From Peromyscus leucopus (lineage: Eukaryota; Chordata; Mammalia; Rodentia; Cricetidae), in assembly GCF_004664715.2 (NCBI RefSeq), contig NC_051065.1:152298826-152362825 (forward strand): a stretch of DNA of 64,000 bases, given 5' to 3'. Numbering within the stretch: position 1 is the first letter of the stretch; each line of letters begins with the position of its first letter. Position numbers and translations under genes: made by a program. The notes below the pieces were generated by a model. That model did no database searches, had not been told where the DNA came from, and was given only the letters and a program-made list of their open reading frames with translations. This document shows positions 34,997 to 45,281 of the stretch, in pieces.

Positions 34997-36640
34997 AACA
35001 CACACATACACACAAAACATTATCACATACTTTTTCACTATTCTGGGCCATAAATAAGTATGGCCATTATTACCAAACTACCCATTTGGTGAAGAAATCA
35101 TACATATTTCTAAGGGTTTTTCTTAGCTACCTCTGTGTCGATCGTAAAAATGCTGTTAATTAAAAATGGTATTTACATGACTTAACATAAGTTGTCAATG
35201 GTAATGCTGCACTCTAAAAAAATATGGTAGTGTATAATAAAAATGCTCATTTTATACCCTTGAAATATTCAATGTGTAGCTATTGAGGCATGTAGCCATA
35301 GTTCTGTGTAATTCAGTAACTATATACTTATATTTAGAACTATAGACTCCTGTATAGTGTCTCTACCTCCTTTCTTCTATTCCCAATACCTCCTGGAAAC
35401 ACATTGATCAGTAGTTTAAGAGATGCTACTCACCTTCTTTGCTGAGCTGAGTTTTATTTCTTTTTCCTCCTCCCCAGATGGTTTGGGGAATAAATCCAGA
35501 TTAGTCAGAACTAATCATGACAACTCCATTTTGACAATTTTGTTGAAGTTAGAGAATGCTATGTAATACTGGAATAGATCTCTGTGATGAAGTTGTCATA
35601 AAATGAGACAATATAAGAGACATGAAAAGAGATCATACCATTTGGGTGCATTTATTTACACCTGTGTATGATGCTGGCATATAGTCTGGTCTGGAAGGGC
35701 AGTGACCCAAGGATGGCAGTGCACACAGCATAAAAAGCTGACCCAATATGATGTCGCCGAGCTGTTTAGCCCTCTACACTACTTTCTTTGTATTGTTTTC
35801 AACAATACCTGTTACTTGTTTATTATTAGGTCTGTCTGATACTAAGAGTTGAAGGCATTCCAGCTAATAACAGAAGTCACTTTTCCAAGTGCTAACATTC
35901 CGTATTATGGTTTGTGGGGAAAAACTCTTTTCATTGTGCGATGCACAGATGGATGCTTTTTAAAGCCATGGCTCTTTTTGGTGAAAAATAGAATGCCTCA
36001 AATAAAAAGATATTAATGGTAGACTAACTCTAGTAATGTGGTCCAGGAACAAGGGATGTTGAAACACACCAAGACTAGTGTCTACAGGTAGCCATTCTGC
36101 CAAGAATGTAAACTGAATTAGCATATCCCGGTTAAAGCTGATGTCATTGAGAAGATACTGTTACTACCAAAATTATGGCACCAAATTGCTAGTACCTTAT
36201 TTTGGAGAACTCAGCCAGATGCAACGGCAGGTGAGCCCAGAGAAGAGTGGAGGGAGAGTCTAGGTAGCAAAAATGTAGAAAAAGCAGCTTAGGGTTTTCA
36301 TTTCTGTAAATTCATAAACTCTGAGCATTGGAAATAAAGTTATTGTACTAATTGAAACAATTCTTTTTCTCTGTGTTGTGCTTCCATATGAGTAAAATTT
36401 GATATGAATAAATTCCTTTTGAAATCATCTCCTACTAATGGGTTGAGGTTACCCACTTTTCCTCATCCTTCAGTGAAGCCATTTTCACTGAGGTTGATTT
36501 CTTCTCCCCAAGATCAAACCATCCTTCTGATCACTTTTCCTATTTTAATTTTTCTTTGTAGCATTTTAAATCACCATATCCTTTGCAAATGTACTGTGTG
36601 TGTAGAGCTGACTTTAAATAGACTGAAGTACAAATGGATT
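34997..36640 (+). other. Zfp248: Possible distal 3' untranslated region or downstream flank of Zfp248
   Basis: Repeat-poor, AT-rich sequence. AATAAA at 36,333-36,338, followed by a T-rich and TGTGTTGTG stretch, could end a long transcript form. I see no other gene. Confidence 0.4.
36333..36338 (+). terminator. Zfp248: Candidate distal poly(A) signal of Zfp248
   Basis: AATAAA with downstream CTTTTTCTCTGTGTTGTG, the best hexamer-plus-GU context between the stop codon and the next transposon block. Use is unproven. Confidence 0.4.
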
Positions 36641-36642
36641 TT

Positions 36643-36985
36643 CTTTTTTTTAAAAAATATTTTTATTTTATAAATTAACTTAATTTCACCTATCAGCCAC
36701 AGATTGCCCCGTTCTCCCTCCTCCCACCCCCCCGCCCTCCCCGCCAACCCTCCCCATTCCCACCTCCTCCAAGGCAAGGTCTCCCCTGGGGAGTCAGCCC
36801 AGCCTGGTAGACTCAGCAGAGGCAGTTCCAGTCCCCTCCTCCCTACACCAAGGCTGAGCAAAGTGTTCCAGCATAGGCCCCAGGCTCCAAAAAGCCAGCC
36901 CATGCACCAAGGACAGGTCCTGCCTCCACTGCCTAGAGGCCTCACAAACACTTCAAGCTAATCAACTGTCTCACTTATCCAGAGG
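36643..36985 (-). mobile_element. L1 3' end, antisense
   Basis: Reverse complement L1 3' untranslated text: CACCTATCAGCCACAGATTG, then a C-rich block, CAAGGCAAGGTCTCCCCTGG, CTCCAAAAAGCCAGCCCATG and GTCTCACTTATCCAGAGGGC. Short 5'-truncated copy. Confidence 0.72.
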
Positions 36986-37195
36986 GCCTGGTTTTCTTGA
37001 CACAACTCCAGGAAGAAACAACATAAACTGTCTGATCCGTTGAGATCACTCAAAGCCCACTATGATGAGATCTAACTGGCTTACTTTGGAACAACTGAAT
37101 ACTCTAATGCTTCCAGTTGGGATAAAGGCCTACTCTGTGATCACAGGGATAAAGTCTGTAACTAATGTGCTAATAATTTGGGTGGGAGAGGGGTT

Positions 37196-37535
37196 GTTCA
37201 ACTTGATAAAAGCAAGAGTCATCTGGGAAAAGGGAACTTCCAACTAAGAAAACACCTCCATCAAACTGGCATTTTCTTGGTTAATGATTGATGTGGGAGG
37301 GCCCAGCTCATTGTGAGTGGTGCCAACCCTGGTGTATATAAAAAAGCACACTGAGCAAGCCATAGAGAGCAAGCCAGTAAGCAGCACCCCTCCATGGCCT
37401 CTGCTTTAGTTCCTGCCTCAACTTCCTGATCTGACTTCCCTTAGACTAAAATTGGGATATGTCAGCCAAATAAATCCTTTCCTCCCCAAGTTGCTTTTTA
37501 TCATAGTATTTTATCACAGCAATAGAAAACAAGGA
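37196..37535 (-). repeat. Rodent interspersed repeat (same family as 8172-8556), antisense
   Basis: TTCAACTTGATAAAAGCAAG at the left edge and TATTTTATCACAGCAATAGA at the right, with CATGGCCTCTGCTTTAGTTC in the middle. Moderately diverged. Confidence 0.72.
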
Positions 37536-38101
37536 CCAAAATGTTGAAAAGTTGCATAGAACACAGCAAAGCAATAGCGACACCACATTGTATCTGAGGA
37601 CATGATGATGATAATGCCACAGCTAACCAACAAGACAAAGGGTCAGTCAGCTAAACAGTGCAGACACATCACCGATTTTTAGAGGAAAACGCAAAGGGGC
37701 TTACGTCACAACATATGACAAGGAACATTACAGAGATATATTGTAAATAATGCATTTTAACATAATGTCTGCTTCTAACACATCAAAGATAGGCATACCT
37801 ACTATAGGACAAAACAAAGGTTAACAAATTCAGAACATTTGAAATAACTATGCAACCTATATGTCCATAATGCAGTAACACTTAAAATAGACAGCAGACA
37901 AATCTCTAGTAAGTAAAAAATCCCATGGAGATTAAACAACTCTTTATTGAATGGTGAATGGGCTGAAAAAGAAATGAAGAAATAACAATTCCTGGGACTA
38001 AATGAAAATAGAAACAAAATGTAACAAAACCTCTGGGACACATTAAAAACATCCTGCAAGGGAAATTCATAGCCCCAAGTGCCTAGATTAAGAAACAGAA
38101 A

Positions 38102-38309
38102 GCCAGGCGGCGGCGGCGGTGGTGGTGGTGGTGGTGGTGGTGGTGGTGGTGGTGGTGGTGTACGCCTTTAATCCCAGTACTTGGAAGGCAGAGGCAGGTG
38201 AATCTCTGAGTTCAAGGCCAGCCTAGTCTACAGGGTGAGTTCCAGAACAGCCAAGGCCACACAGAAAATCCTTGTCTAGAAAAATAAAAAAAAAGAAAAG
38301 AAAAAGAAA
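38102..38309 (+). repeat. B1 SINE, sense, with (GGC)n(GGT)n expansion in its head
   Basis: The B1 head, normally GCCGGGCGGTGGTGGCGCAC, has become about four GGC units followed by about 14 GGT units (38,107-38,160). The body then continues GTACGCCTTTAATCCCAGTA and ends in an A-rich tail. Confidence 0.9.
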
Positions 38310-38408
38310 CCAGAAAGAGAACAAATATAAATGATGCACTCAAAAAATTTGAAAAACAAGAACAAATCAAACCCAAATTTAGTAGACAGCAAGACCAATA
38401 ATGAAATC

Positions 38409-38548
38409 AGAGCAGAGGCAGGCATAGTGGTGCACACCTTTAACCCCAGCACTTGAAAGGCAGAGGCAGGTGGATCTCTGTGAGTTCAAGGCCAGCCTGG
38501 TACACATTGAGGATTCTAGGCCAGTTAGGGTTACATAGTGAGACCTTA
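38409..38548 (+). repeat. B1 SINE, sense, diverged
   Basis: GGCAGGCATAGTGGTGCACA start and TTACATAGTGAGACCTTATG end. Its tail region was the target of the next, opposite B1. Confidence 0.82.
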
Positions 38549-38551
38549 TGT

Positions 38552-38732
38552 TTTTTTTTTGTTTGTTTGTTTATTTGTTTGGTTGGTTTTGATTTTTCAA
38601 GACAGGGTTTCTCTGTGTAGCTTTGTACCTTTCCTGGATCTCTGTAGGCCAGGCTGGCCTTGAACTCACAAAGATCCACCTGGCTCTGCCTCCTGAGTGC
38701 TGGGATTAAAGGTGTGCACCACCACCGCCCAC
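38552..38732 (-). repeat. B1 SINE, antisense, inserted at the end of the previous B1
   Basis: Flanked by CCTTATGT at 38,544-38,551 and 38,733-38,740. The body is of the GCTTTGTACCTTTCCTGGA type, with an incomplete middle (a short deletion before GTAGGCCAGGCTGG). Confidence 0.85.
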
Positions 38733-38741
38733 CCTTATGTA

Positions 38742-38746
<5 letters not shown>

Positions 38747-38790
<44 letters not shown>
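38747..38790. repeat. (TG)n microsatellite
   Basis: About 22 TG units following ATGTATG, directly after the B1 target duplication. Confidence 0.95.
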
Positions 38791-38793
<3 letters not shown>

Positions 38794-38837
38794 AATGCAG
38801 AAATTAATGAAATAGAAACAAAAAAATACAAAGAATT

Positions 38838-38985
38838 GCTAGGTGGTGGTGATGCAAACCTTTAATTCCAGCACTCAGGAGGCAGAGGCAGGTGGATCTC
38901 TGTGAGTTCGAGGCCAGCTTGGTCTACAGAGCAAGTTCCAGGACAGCCAATTCTATATAGAGAAACCCTGTCTCAACCTGCCCCC
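38838..38985 (+). repeat. B1 SINE, sense
   Basis: CTAGGTGGTGGTGATGCAAA start; CAGCACTCAGGAGGCAGAGG core; the tail has decayed to CTGTCTCAACCTGCC. Confidence 0.88.
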
Positions 38986-39166
38986 CAATACAAAGATTTA
39001 ACAATTCTAAGAGCTAGTTCTTAAGTAAAATAAACGAAGTCAATAGAACTTTGGCCCTAACAAAAAGAAAGAGATGACCCAAATTAACAATCAGAAATGA
39101 ATAGGGAAACATTACACCAGACTCCAGAGAAATTCATTGTATTATAAGCAAATACTAGAAAAACTT

Positions 39167-39327
39167 AAAAAAAAAAAAAAAGCCGGGCGGTGGTGGCGCA
39201 CGCCTTTAATCCCAGCACTCGGGAGGCAGAGGCAGGCGGATCTCTGTGAGTTCGAGGCCAGCCTGGGCTACCAAGTGAGTTCCAGGAAAGGCGCAAAGCT
39301 ACACAGAGAAACCCTGTCTCGAAAAAC

Positions 39328-39369
<42 letters not shown>
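39167..39369 (+). repeat. Young cricetid-type B1, sense, A-rich on both sides
   Basis: Near-consensus B1 with the GGAAAGGCGCAAAGCTACAC segment and a tail of about 40 A. AGAAAAACTT flanks it at 39,157-39,166 and 39,370-39,379. About 14 A also precede the B1 head, which is unusual. Confidence 0.93.
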
Positions 39370-39372
<3 letters not shown>

Positions 39373-39680
39373 AAAACTTGTTTTCCATTAAGTTGGAACA
39401 TCTAAAAGAAATAGATAAACCATCAAAGGTAAATCAAGAAGCAATCAACAGTCTTAACAGACCCATAACACAGGAGACCAAAACAGTAATGGAAGGTCTT
39501 ATGACTTAAAGAATCCGAGGCCTAGATGGCTTTACAGTAGAACTCTACCAGACTTTCTTGGAAGATCCATAGCTAATACATAACTATATTATTCAAAAAA
39601 GCAGAAATAGAAGGAGCATCCAAAAATTCCTTTTATGAAGCCAGTATTACTCTAATACCCATACTAGGAAAAGATAAAAC

Positions 39681-39708
39681 CTAATAATAATAATAATAAT
39701 AATAATAA
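39681..39708. repeat. (TAA)n microsatellite
   Basis: Nine TAA units inside L1 sequence. Confidence 0.95.
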
Positions 39709-39771
39709 ACCTAAGGCCAATATCCCTGAAGAACATGAATTCAAAAATCTTGAATAAAATATTTGCAAACA

Positions 39772-39942
39772 TAGCCAGGCAGTGGTGGTGCACGCCTTTA
39801 ATCCCAGCACTCAGGAGGCAGAGGCAGACAGATCTCTATGAGTTCAAGGCCAGCCTGGTCTACAGAGCGAGATCCAGGAAAGGCACAAAGCTACACAGAA
39901 AAACCCTGTCTCGAAAAACCAAAAAAAAAAAAAAAAAAAAAA
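39772..39942 (+). repeat. B1 SINE, sense
   Basis: TAGCCAGGCAGTGGTGGTGC start, GGAAAGGCACAAAGCTACAC core, A tail. TTGCAAACA occurs at 39,763-39,771 and 39,943-39,951 as the target duplication. Confidence 0.92.
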
Positions 39943-39951
39943 TTGCAAACA

Positions 39952-40960
39952 GAGAGGCCTTTCCAGTGCCCCTTGGTCCCAGGTGGGCAGGAAAACAGCT
40001 ACATGCCCACCTGGGTGGTCAGGTGCCACCACGATGAACAGGTGTGTGGTGGAGAAGTTGGAGAGAAGGAGAAGCTGAGTGGTTTGTGCACTGTGGAGAG
40101 AAGGGGAACTGAAGGTGGTGGACTACTCTGCCACCTGGGCATATGACGTCTGGTCTGTAATGCCACCCAGGATCATGTCTGGTTCCATGGCCCTACTGAA
40201 GCTGGGGTCTGTGTTGATGTCCCTGACCCATGTTACCTCCAAAGGCCATGCAGATGCCTGGGGTCTAGGCTGCCACCTGAGGCCACGTTGGTGCCTGAGG
40301 TCCACACTCACACAGTTGTCCGGGTCCATACCGATCTTAGTGACCTGTGCAGCCACCCAGGGCCATGGTGATGTCTGGATCTGTGGTCCTACCACAACCT
40401 GATGCTATGTTGATGTCCATGACCGTGTTACCACTGGGGGCCATGGGAGAGCTGGCCCTGGTGGCCTGGGCACTAGAGAACTGGTCCTGCCCCTCACTGG
40501 CTGCCTCATCAGGAGAGCAAACCCTCTCCCAGAACTGGTCCCAGTTTCATGGGCACAGGAGAGCTGGCCCCAACCTTTGACAGCCCTGGGAGAACTACCC
40601 CCTCCCTGCCACAGGCCACCGAAAAGAGAAAGTTGGCTCCTATAGCATGGGCAAAGGGGAGCTGGCCCTGACCCTTGCCTGAGGGGGGGGGCAGTCCTGG
40701 TGGAGGCCCAGACTGACCAACTCAGCTACCACCCAGGCCCACATTCAGGGTTTTGAATTGACCCACCCCAGCATCTACCCCATCTATGACCTGCTGGATC
40801 ACCTGAAGGGAGGCGTTCTGAGGAACCATAGCCACAGGAGCTTTGTGACCGGGGCAACAGTCAGATACCAGAGAAAAGTTTCAGTGAGGGCCCAGTATTG
40901 GTGGTGTAGCAGAAGCCGGAGGCCTTGAACCAGATCAAGAAATCATTGCAATGAACTTTC
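39952..40960. repeat. GC-rich degenerate repeat of unknown family
   Basis: A 1-kb GC-rich island in AT-rich surroundings. The left half has recurring GGCCATG(G/C)TGATGTC-like and CTGCCACC-like motifs at roughly 50-70 bp spacing. The right half repeats GGAGAGCTGGCCC and GAACTGGTCC(CT). It is open in places, but no protein family is recognisable. It resembles a rodent repeat that I have seen in other muroid genomes, but I cannot name it. Confidence 0.5.
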
Positions 40961-41097
40961 CAAGTAAAGCCGTTTGGTCAAAACGGTAAACTGCTTGACA
41001 CACAGCAGCTCCCAAGGCCACTAGGACAAAACAACATATGATGGAGAGCCAGGAAAGATGGAGGAGCGAATGTTTTCTTTTCTTTTTCTTTCTTTGT

Positions 41098-41575
41098 GGA
41101 GAGAGGCTATAATTGTTGACCATTTCCAGAAGTTTCCTGGTGGGGTTTTTGGAAACTCTTCTGAAAATCGTATCATCTGTAAATAGGGAGAAATTGATTT
41201 CCTTTTTCCTATTTGTATTCTTTTAGTTTCCTCCTCTTTTCTCGTTCACCCAGTTAGTGCTTCAAGCCCAAAATTGAAAAGAAGTGGGGACAGAGGACAG
41301 CCCTGCCTTGCTCCTGATTCTAATGAGATTGTTTTACATCCCCCCACTTAGGATGATTTTGGCTGTGGATTTCTCATATATGTCTTTTATTAGGTTGAAG
41401 TATGTTCACTCTAGTCCTATTGTCTATGACTTTTATCATGAGACATGTTGGATTTTATCAAAGGCTTTTTCTGCATCTACTGAGATGATCATGTGATTCT
41501 GTAAGTCCATTTATTTGATTTACTACGTTTATTGACATGTATGCTGACCAACTCTGCATTCTGGAATAAAACCTT
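41098..41575 (-). mobile_element. L1 ORF2 reverse-transcriptase fragment, antisense
   Basis: Reverse complement of the L1 catalytic region, recognisable from ATGTTGGATTTTATCAAAGG and TTTCTGCATCTACTGAGATG near 41.45-41.5 kb (the A-E-K-A-F-D region of ORF2 read backwards). Broken frame. Confidence 0.8.
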
Positions 41576-41639
41576 AAGAAAAATTTTAAAGAGTCAAAAT
41601 AAAACGAAAGAATTATGATATTAGTGGCAATTGAACAGT

Positions 41640-43060
41640 CCCTTAATTTTGGTTTTTCTTCTGCCCCATATCAGGTGGCTCCTTTGACATGAGACAGAGA
41701 TTTTGGATTTTTCTATAACAAGCATGCTTGGATCAGAGAAGGAGAGAGCCACACTCCAACTCCAAAGCCAGCTTTAACTTTTAACTGAACTGGGATTACA
41801 AAAAGACCATTTGACTTCTATGTCTGTACAGCACAACAGAAACAAACATTTGGGAAGATTTATGAATTTTATCCTGTTGGAAATGTACTATACCATTAGG
41901 CCAGTTAACTCTTTTTCTTGGGACTTTTTTTTTTTGTGGATGATTTGTCCTTTTTCTTCAGATGTCTTATTTGTCCAGTGCTCTTTAGACTCCTTAGTTG
42001 GATGCCTTCATTCTTCTGGAAAGACAAAAACAAAACCTTTTGGAAACTCCCCTACCTTTGGGGAGTTTCATTTCTGACAGGTTATATCTGATCAAATGAA
42101 AAGCATTTGTTAGTCTTATAAGGCAGTTTTGATAGAATGGTCACACTGTTTGATGAAATATCTAATCAAGAGGTCTCTCGTGTTCAAATCTAATTTTTTC
42201 TTATCAGTTTTGATGTTATCTATATTTTTTCTTCTGTGGAAACAAAAGCAAAACCTATTCCACAATGTAACACATATCCTGGTTTCCATTCTGAGGTCAG
42301 CACATCTTTAAAGTATATAGGTTGATTTAATTCAGCATTTTTTCTACTATCCATTGTCTCTTTGCAGCTGTCATTTCTTTCTCATTAGCATTTAAAAAAT
42401 TTCAAGTTAATAAGGCATTATGCAATTTATCTCTGGGGGTCTTTATTATCCCTTACTGTTTATTTAGCACATCTTTTAAAGTGTGATTAGATCTTTCTAT
42501 ACTTACTTGCTCTGTAAGATTGTGTGGTATACCTGTAATATATTTTTATGATGTAATATGCAAAAAATGTTTCATTTTACTGGAGACATAGGCTGGAGCA
42601 TTGTCAGTCTTAATTTGTACAGGTATCCATCCCCATGATGGCCATAACTTCTAATAAATGTGTAATGACAGAATCAGCCTTTTCAGAACTCAAAGCAGTT
42701 GCCCATTGAAATCCTGAATATGTCTGTGTGGTATGGTGTACATATTTTAATTTTCCAAACTCTGCAAAATGAAACACACCCATTTGTCAAATTTCATTTC
42801 TTTGAGTACCCTTTGGGTTACTTTCTGCAGGTAGTGGGGTTTGGCTATACGAAGGACAAGTAGGACATTTTCTTATACTTTTCTTGGCTTTTTGCCAAGT
42901 GATGGAAAAATCTTCCATTCCATAATGACACAGAATGTACATTCCCTTCCAGAAGTGAGGAATGGGGGCATAGTGAGGAAATACTGGACCAAAGCAAAAC
43001 CAAAACAAGTACGGCAAACCCCAAGTCCTGTCTATAGCTCTGTGCCCAGTATCTGAGACT
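41640..43060 (-). mobile_element. Endogenous class II retroviral pol (integrase) remnant, antisense
   Basis: Read on the minus strand from 43.06 to about 42.2 kb it has integrase features. A C-x-x-C pair (in C-P-T-C, about 42.86 kb) fits the zinc-binding domain. A core motif T-D-N-A-P lies at about 42.60 kb, and a W-K-P-G-Y stretch near 42.28 kb fits the C-terminal region. Stops and frameshifts interrupt all of it. Toward 41.64 kb the sequence is AT-rich and not assigned. No LTR or primer-binding site is visible nearby. It is an old, inactive fragment. Confidence 0.68.
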
Positions 43061-43545
43061 TCCGTTTTAAAGGACTTGGACAGCTCTACCGCTCTTGCCT
43101 TGCTGCTTTCAACAGGATACCTCTCTCTCGGGCTGGCTGCCTTCCCTGTAGGCAGTTCTCGGCAGGTGTCTCACCGCCTTGACATGCCCAGTACCTTGGA
43201 GTCTCCACCATGATCCAGCTTTACCTCCTTCATGCGGTGGTCTCTCAGTGCCCCCTGCAGGGACTCTTTACTCTGCCATACATTGCCCTGCCCGAGTGGC
43301 TCTCTAGAGGAAGACTCCACAATTATGCCAGTGCTGCACTCTTCATGCTGCCAAAGTTTGGCTGCCAGCTTGGGATGAACCTCCCTCCACTGCTCCAGTC
43401 ATATAATCAGTAGCTGTTACTATAGACGATACGGGAAGGAGTACCATGGACCAAAGAGAAGGATAAATGCATGGGAGCTGTGACCACTTTTGTAAGTCCT
43501 TTACAAAAAACAAACAAACAAACAAACAAAAAACCCAAACACCAT
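43061..43545. other. Unassigned segment, probably repeat-derived
   Basis: Moderately GC-rich, no exon logic. It directly abuts the retroviral fragment and may be more of the same element (upstream pol or other internal sequence in reverse), but I cannot support that by motif. (CAAA)n runs end it near 43.53 kb. Confidence 0.35.
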
Positions 43546-43679
43546 AAAGGGAGGAGGAGGAGGAGTTGCGAAGGAGAAGGGAGTCAGCAGGAGGGGGAGG
43601 GGGACAACAGAAGATCATGGGTGGTGCACACAATCAGAGTACCTTGTATACAGATATGAAATCGCCAAAGTTATATAAA

Positions 43680-43915
43680 CACGTAAACTACCTCACAAAG
43701 CCAGATCATTCACTAGGAACAAGTTGGTTTTATTTCAGAGATGCTGAGATGGTTCAGTAAAATTTATATATATATAATTCATATATTCCTCATATAAATG
43801 GTCTCAAAGACAGAAATAACATGATCATCTCAGTTGATACTAGAAAAGCATTTTACAAAATCCAAAGCCCATTCATGATAAAAAAAAAAAAAAGCCCTGG
43901 AAAGACTATGGATAA
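43680..43915 (+). mobile_element. L1 ORF2 fragment, sense
   Basis: CACTAGGAACAAGTTGGTTT, then GATCATCTCAGTTGATACTAGAAAAGC-like text corresponds to the L1 reverse-transcriptase region, with an A run near 43,881-43,893. About 230 bp. Confidence 0.75.
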
Positions 43916-43997
43916 GTCATAGTTTTAGTGCACAATGACTTTTAAAAGGATTTGCAAAATGAAAAAACAGATAAAGTGTCCAGAGGGTTTTTGGTGT

Positions 43998-44190
43998 TGT
44001 TTTCCTCTTTCTTTCTTTTCCTTCCTTCCTTCCTTCCTTCCTTCCTTCCTTCCTTCCTTCCTTCCTTCCTTCCTCCCTCCCTCCCCCCTCTCTCTCTTTA
44101 TTTTTCTTTCTTTCTTTCTTTCTTTCTTCCTTCCTTCCTTCCTTCCTTCCTTCTTCCCTTCTTTTCTTTTCTTTCTTTCTTTTTCTTTTT
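43998..44190. repeat. (TTCC)n/(TTTC)n tetranucleotide complex
   Basis: Pyrimidine-only stretch: TTCC blocks, a CCCTCC segment, then TTTC, TTCC and TTTC blocks. All frames read through it, which explains the nearby long spurious open frames. Confidence 0.95.
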
Positions 44191-44347
44191 TGTTTGTTTG
44201 TTTTGGGTTTTTCAAGACAGGATTTCTTTGTGTAGCCCTGGCTGTCCTGGAACTCACTATGTAGACCAGGCTGGTCTAGAACTCAGACATCTGCCTGCCT
44301 CTACCTCCCCTGTGCTGGGATTAAAGGTGTGCATCACTGTCTGGGTA
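44191..44347 (-). repeat. B1 SINE, antisense
   Basis: GGGTTTTTCAAGACAGGATT through GGGATTAAAGGTGTGCATCA. Its T-rich tail side merges with the tetranucleotide tract, a likely seed for that tract. Confidence 0.88.
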
Positions 44348-44431
44348 GAGGTTTTAATTAGCTGTTTTCAGGAGTATCATGGGCAGATTGGTTTTACATT
44401 ATTTATGTCTTTCAAACTATTCTAAATTTGC

Positions 44432-44862
44432 AAAAGACCACTGTTCACATTTCATTTTGCTGTGACAAAACACTGACCATAACCAATTTAGGGGAGGACA
44501 GATTTTTTTTTTTTTTTTGGCTTATACTTCAGACTACAGTACATCACGAGAGGAAGTCGGGGCAGGAACTCAAGCAGGAACTTGAAGTAGACACCATGGA
44601 GATATGGCACTTGCTGGCTCACTCACTACACTTATGCTTATCTTGTTTTCTTATACAGCACAGGACCACTTGCCCAGGGAATGGTGCTGCCCATAGTGGC
44701 CCTGGCTATCCTAAATCAGTTAACAAGCAATACTCCCTCCACACCTCATAATCATGCCTACAGGCCAATCAGATCTGGGAAAGCCCCTAATTGAGACTCA
44801 TTTCTTGGGTGATCATATGACTCTAGGCTGTGTTAGGTTGACAGTAAAAGGTAACTAGGACG
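44432..44862 (+). repeat. Rodent interspersed repeat (same family as 8172-8556), sense
   Basis: CATTTTGCTGTGACAAAACAC near the start, CAGGACCACTTGCCCAGGGA in the middle, GTGTTAGGTTGACAGTAAAA at the end. Diverged and slightly extended by a T run at 44.51 kb. Confidence 0.7.
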
Positions 44863-45275
44863 ACTAGTCAGTTAGGACTTTCCCTAGGGGCACTAAAATA
44901 GTAAGGACATTTTCACAGTTAGACTAAAGAAATCTTAGCATGCTTATTTCTTTATCACAAATGGCTCTACAGATCCCAAAGGCTAAGACATAGAACTCCA
45001 GAACATTCTCTTACAAGGCAGATGCCCAAAGGCACTAGAAGTTAGGGTGCCAGAGGATGAAAGATGTGGCCTCTGACATCGGAGATGATATTCAAATTAA
45101 TTATGAAACAATGGAGTTAGGGTACCTGAGGGTGTGAGGTGTGACCTCTGACTTTTGGGGATGCTGGGGCTTGGCATGCCAGACAGATGTGGCCTCTGAC
45201 TTGGGGAGTAGCTCTCTTAGGTCCTGAGATGCTGGGGATTGTGTTCCAAGTAATCCTCAATAAATTTTTTTTTCA
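44863..45275. other. Intergenic with short internal repeats
   Basis: Three related phrases (GATGTGGCCTCTGACATCGG, GGTGTGACCTCTGACTTTTG, GATGTGGCCTCTGACTTGGG) recur at about 45,064, 45,139 and 45,187, so a small tandem duplication is present. No gene. Confidence 0.55.
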
Positions 45276-45281
45276 GTTAAC

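Larger units (their letters stand above)
37540..39770 (+). mobile_element. L1 ORF2 fragment, sense, split by several B1 elements
   Basis: L1 text runs through 37.54-38.09, 38.31-38.41, 38.79-38.84, 38.99-39.16 and 39.38-39.76 kb in the correct order from the post-endonuclease region to the early reverse transcriptase (AGGCCTAGATGGCTTTACAG, then TTTATGAAGCCAGTATTAC). It is a single copy later hit by five B1 insertions. No coding capacity. Confidence 0.75.

Noticed and set aside
42787..43056. Minus- and plus-strand frames as a host gene
   Set aside because: The minus frame is part of the broken retroviral integrase region and the plus frame is its shadow.
43925..44425. Ser/Phe/Leu- and Lys/Arg/Glu-rich long frames
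   Set aside because: They read through the TTCC/TTTC tract and an antisense B1 on both strands.
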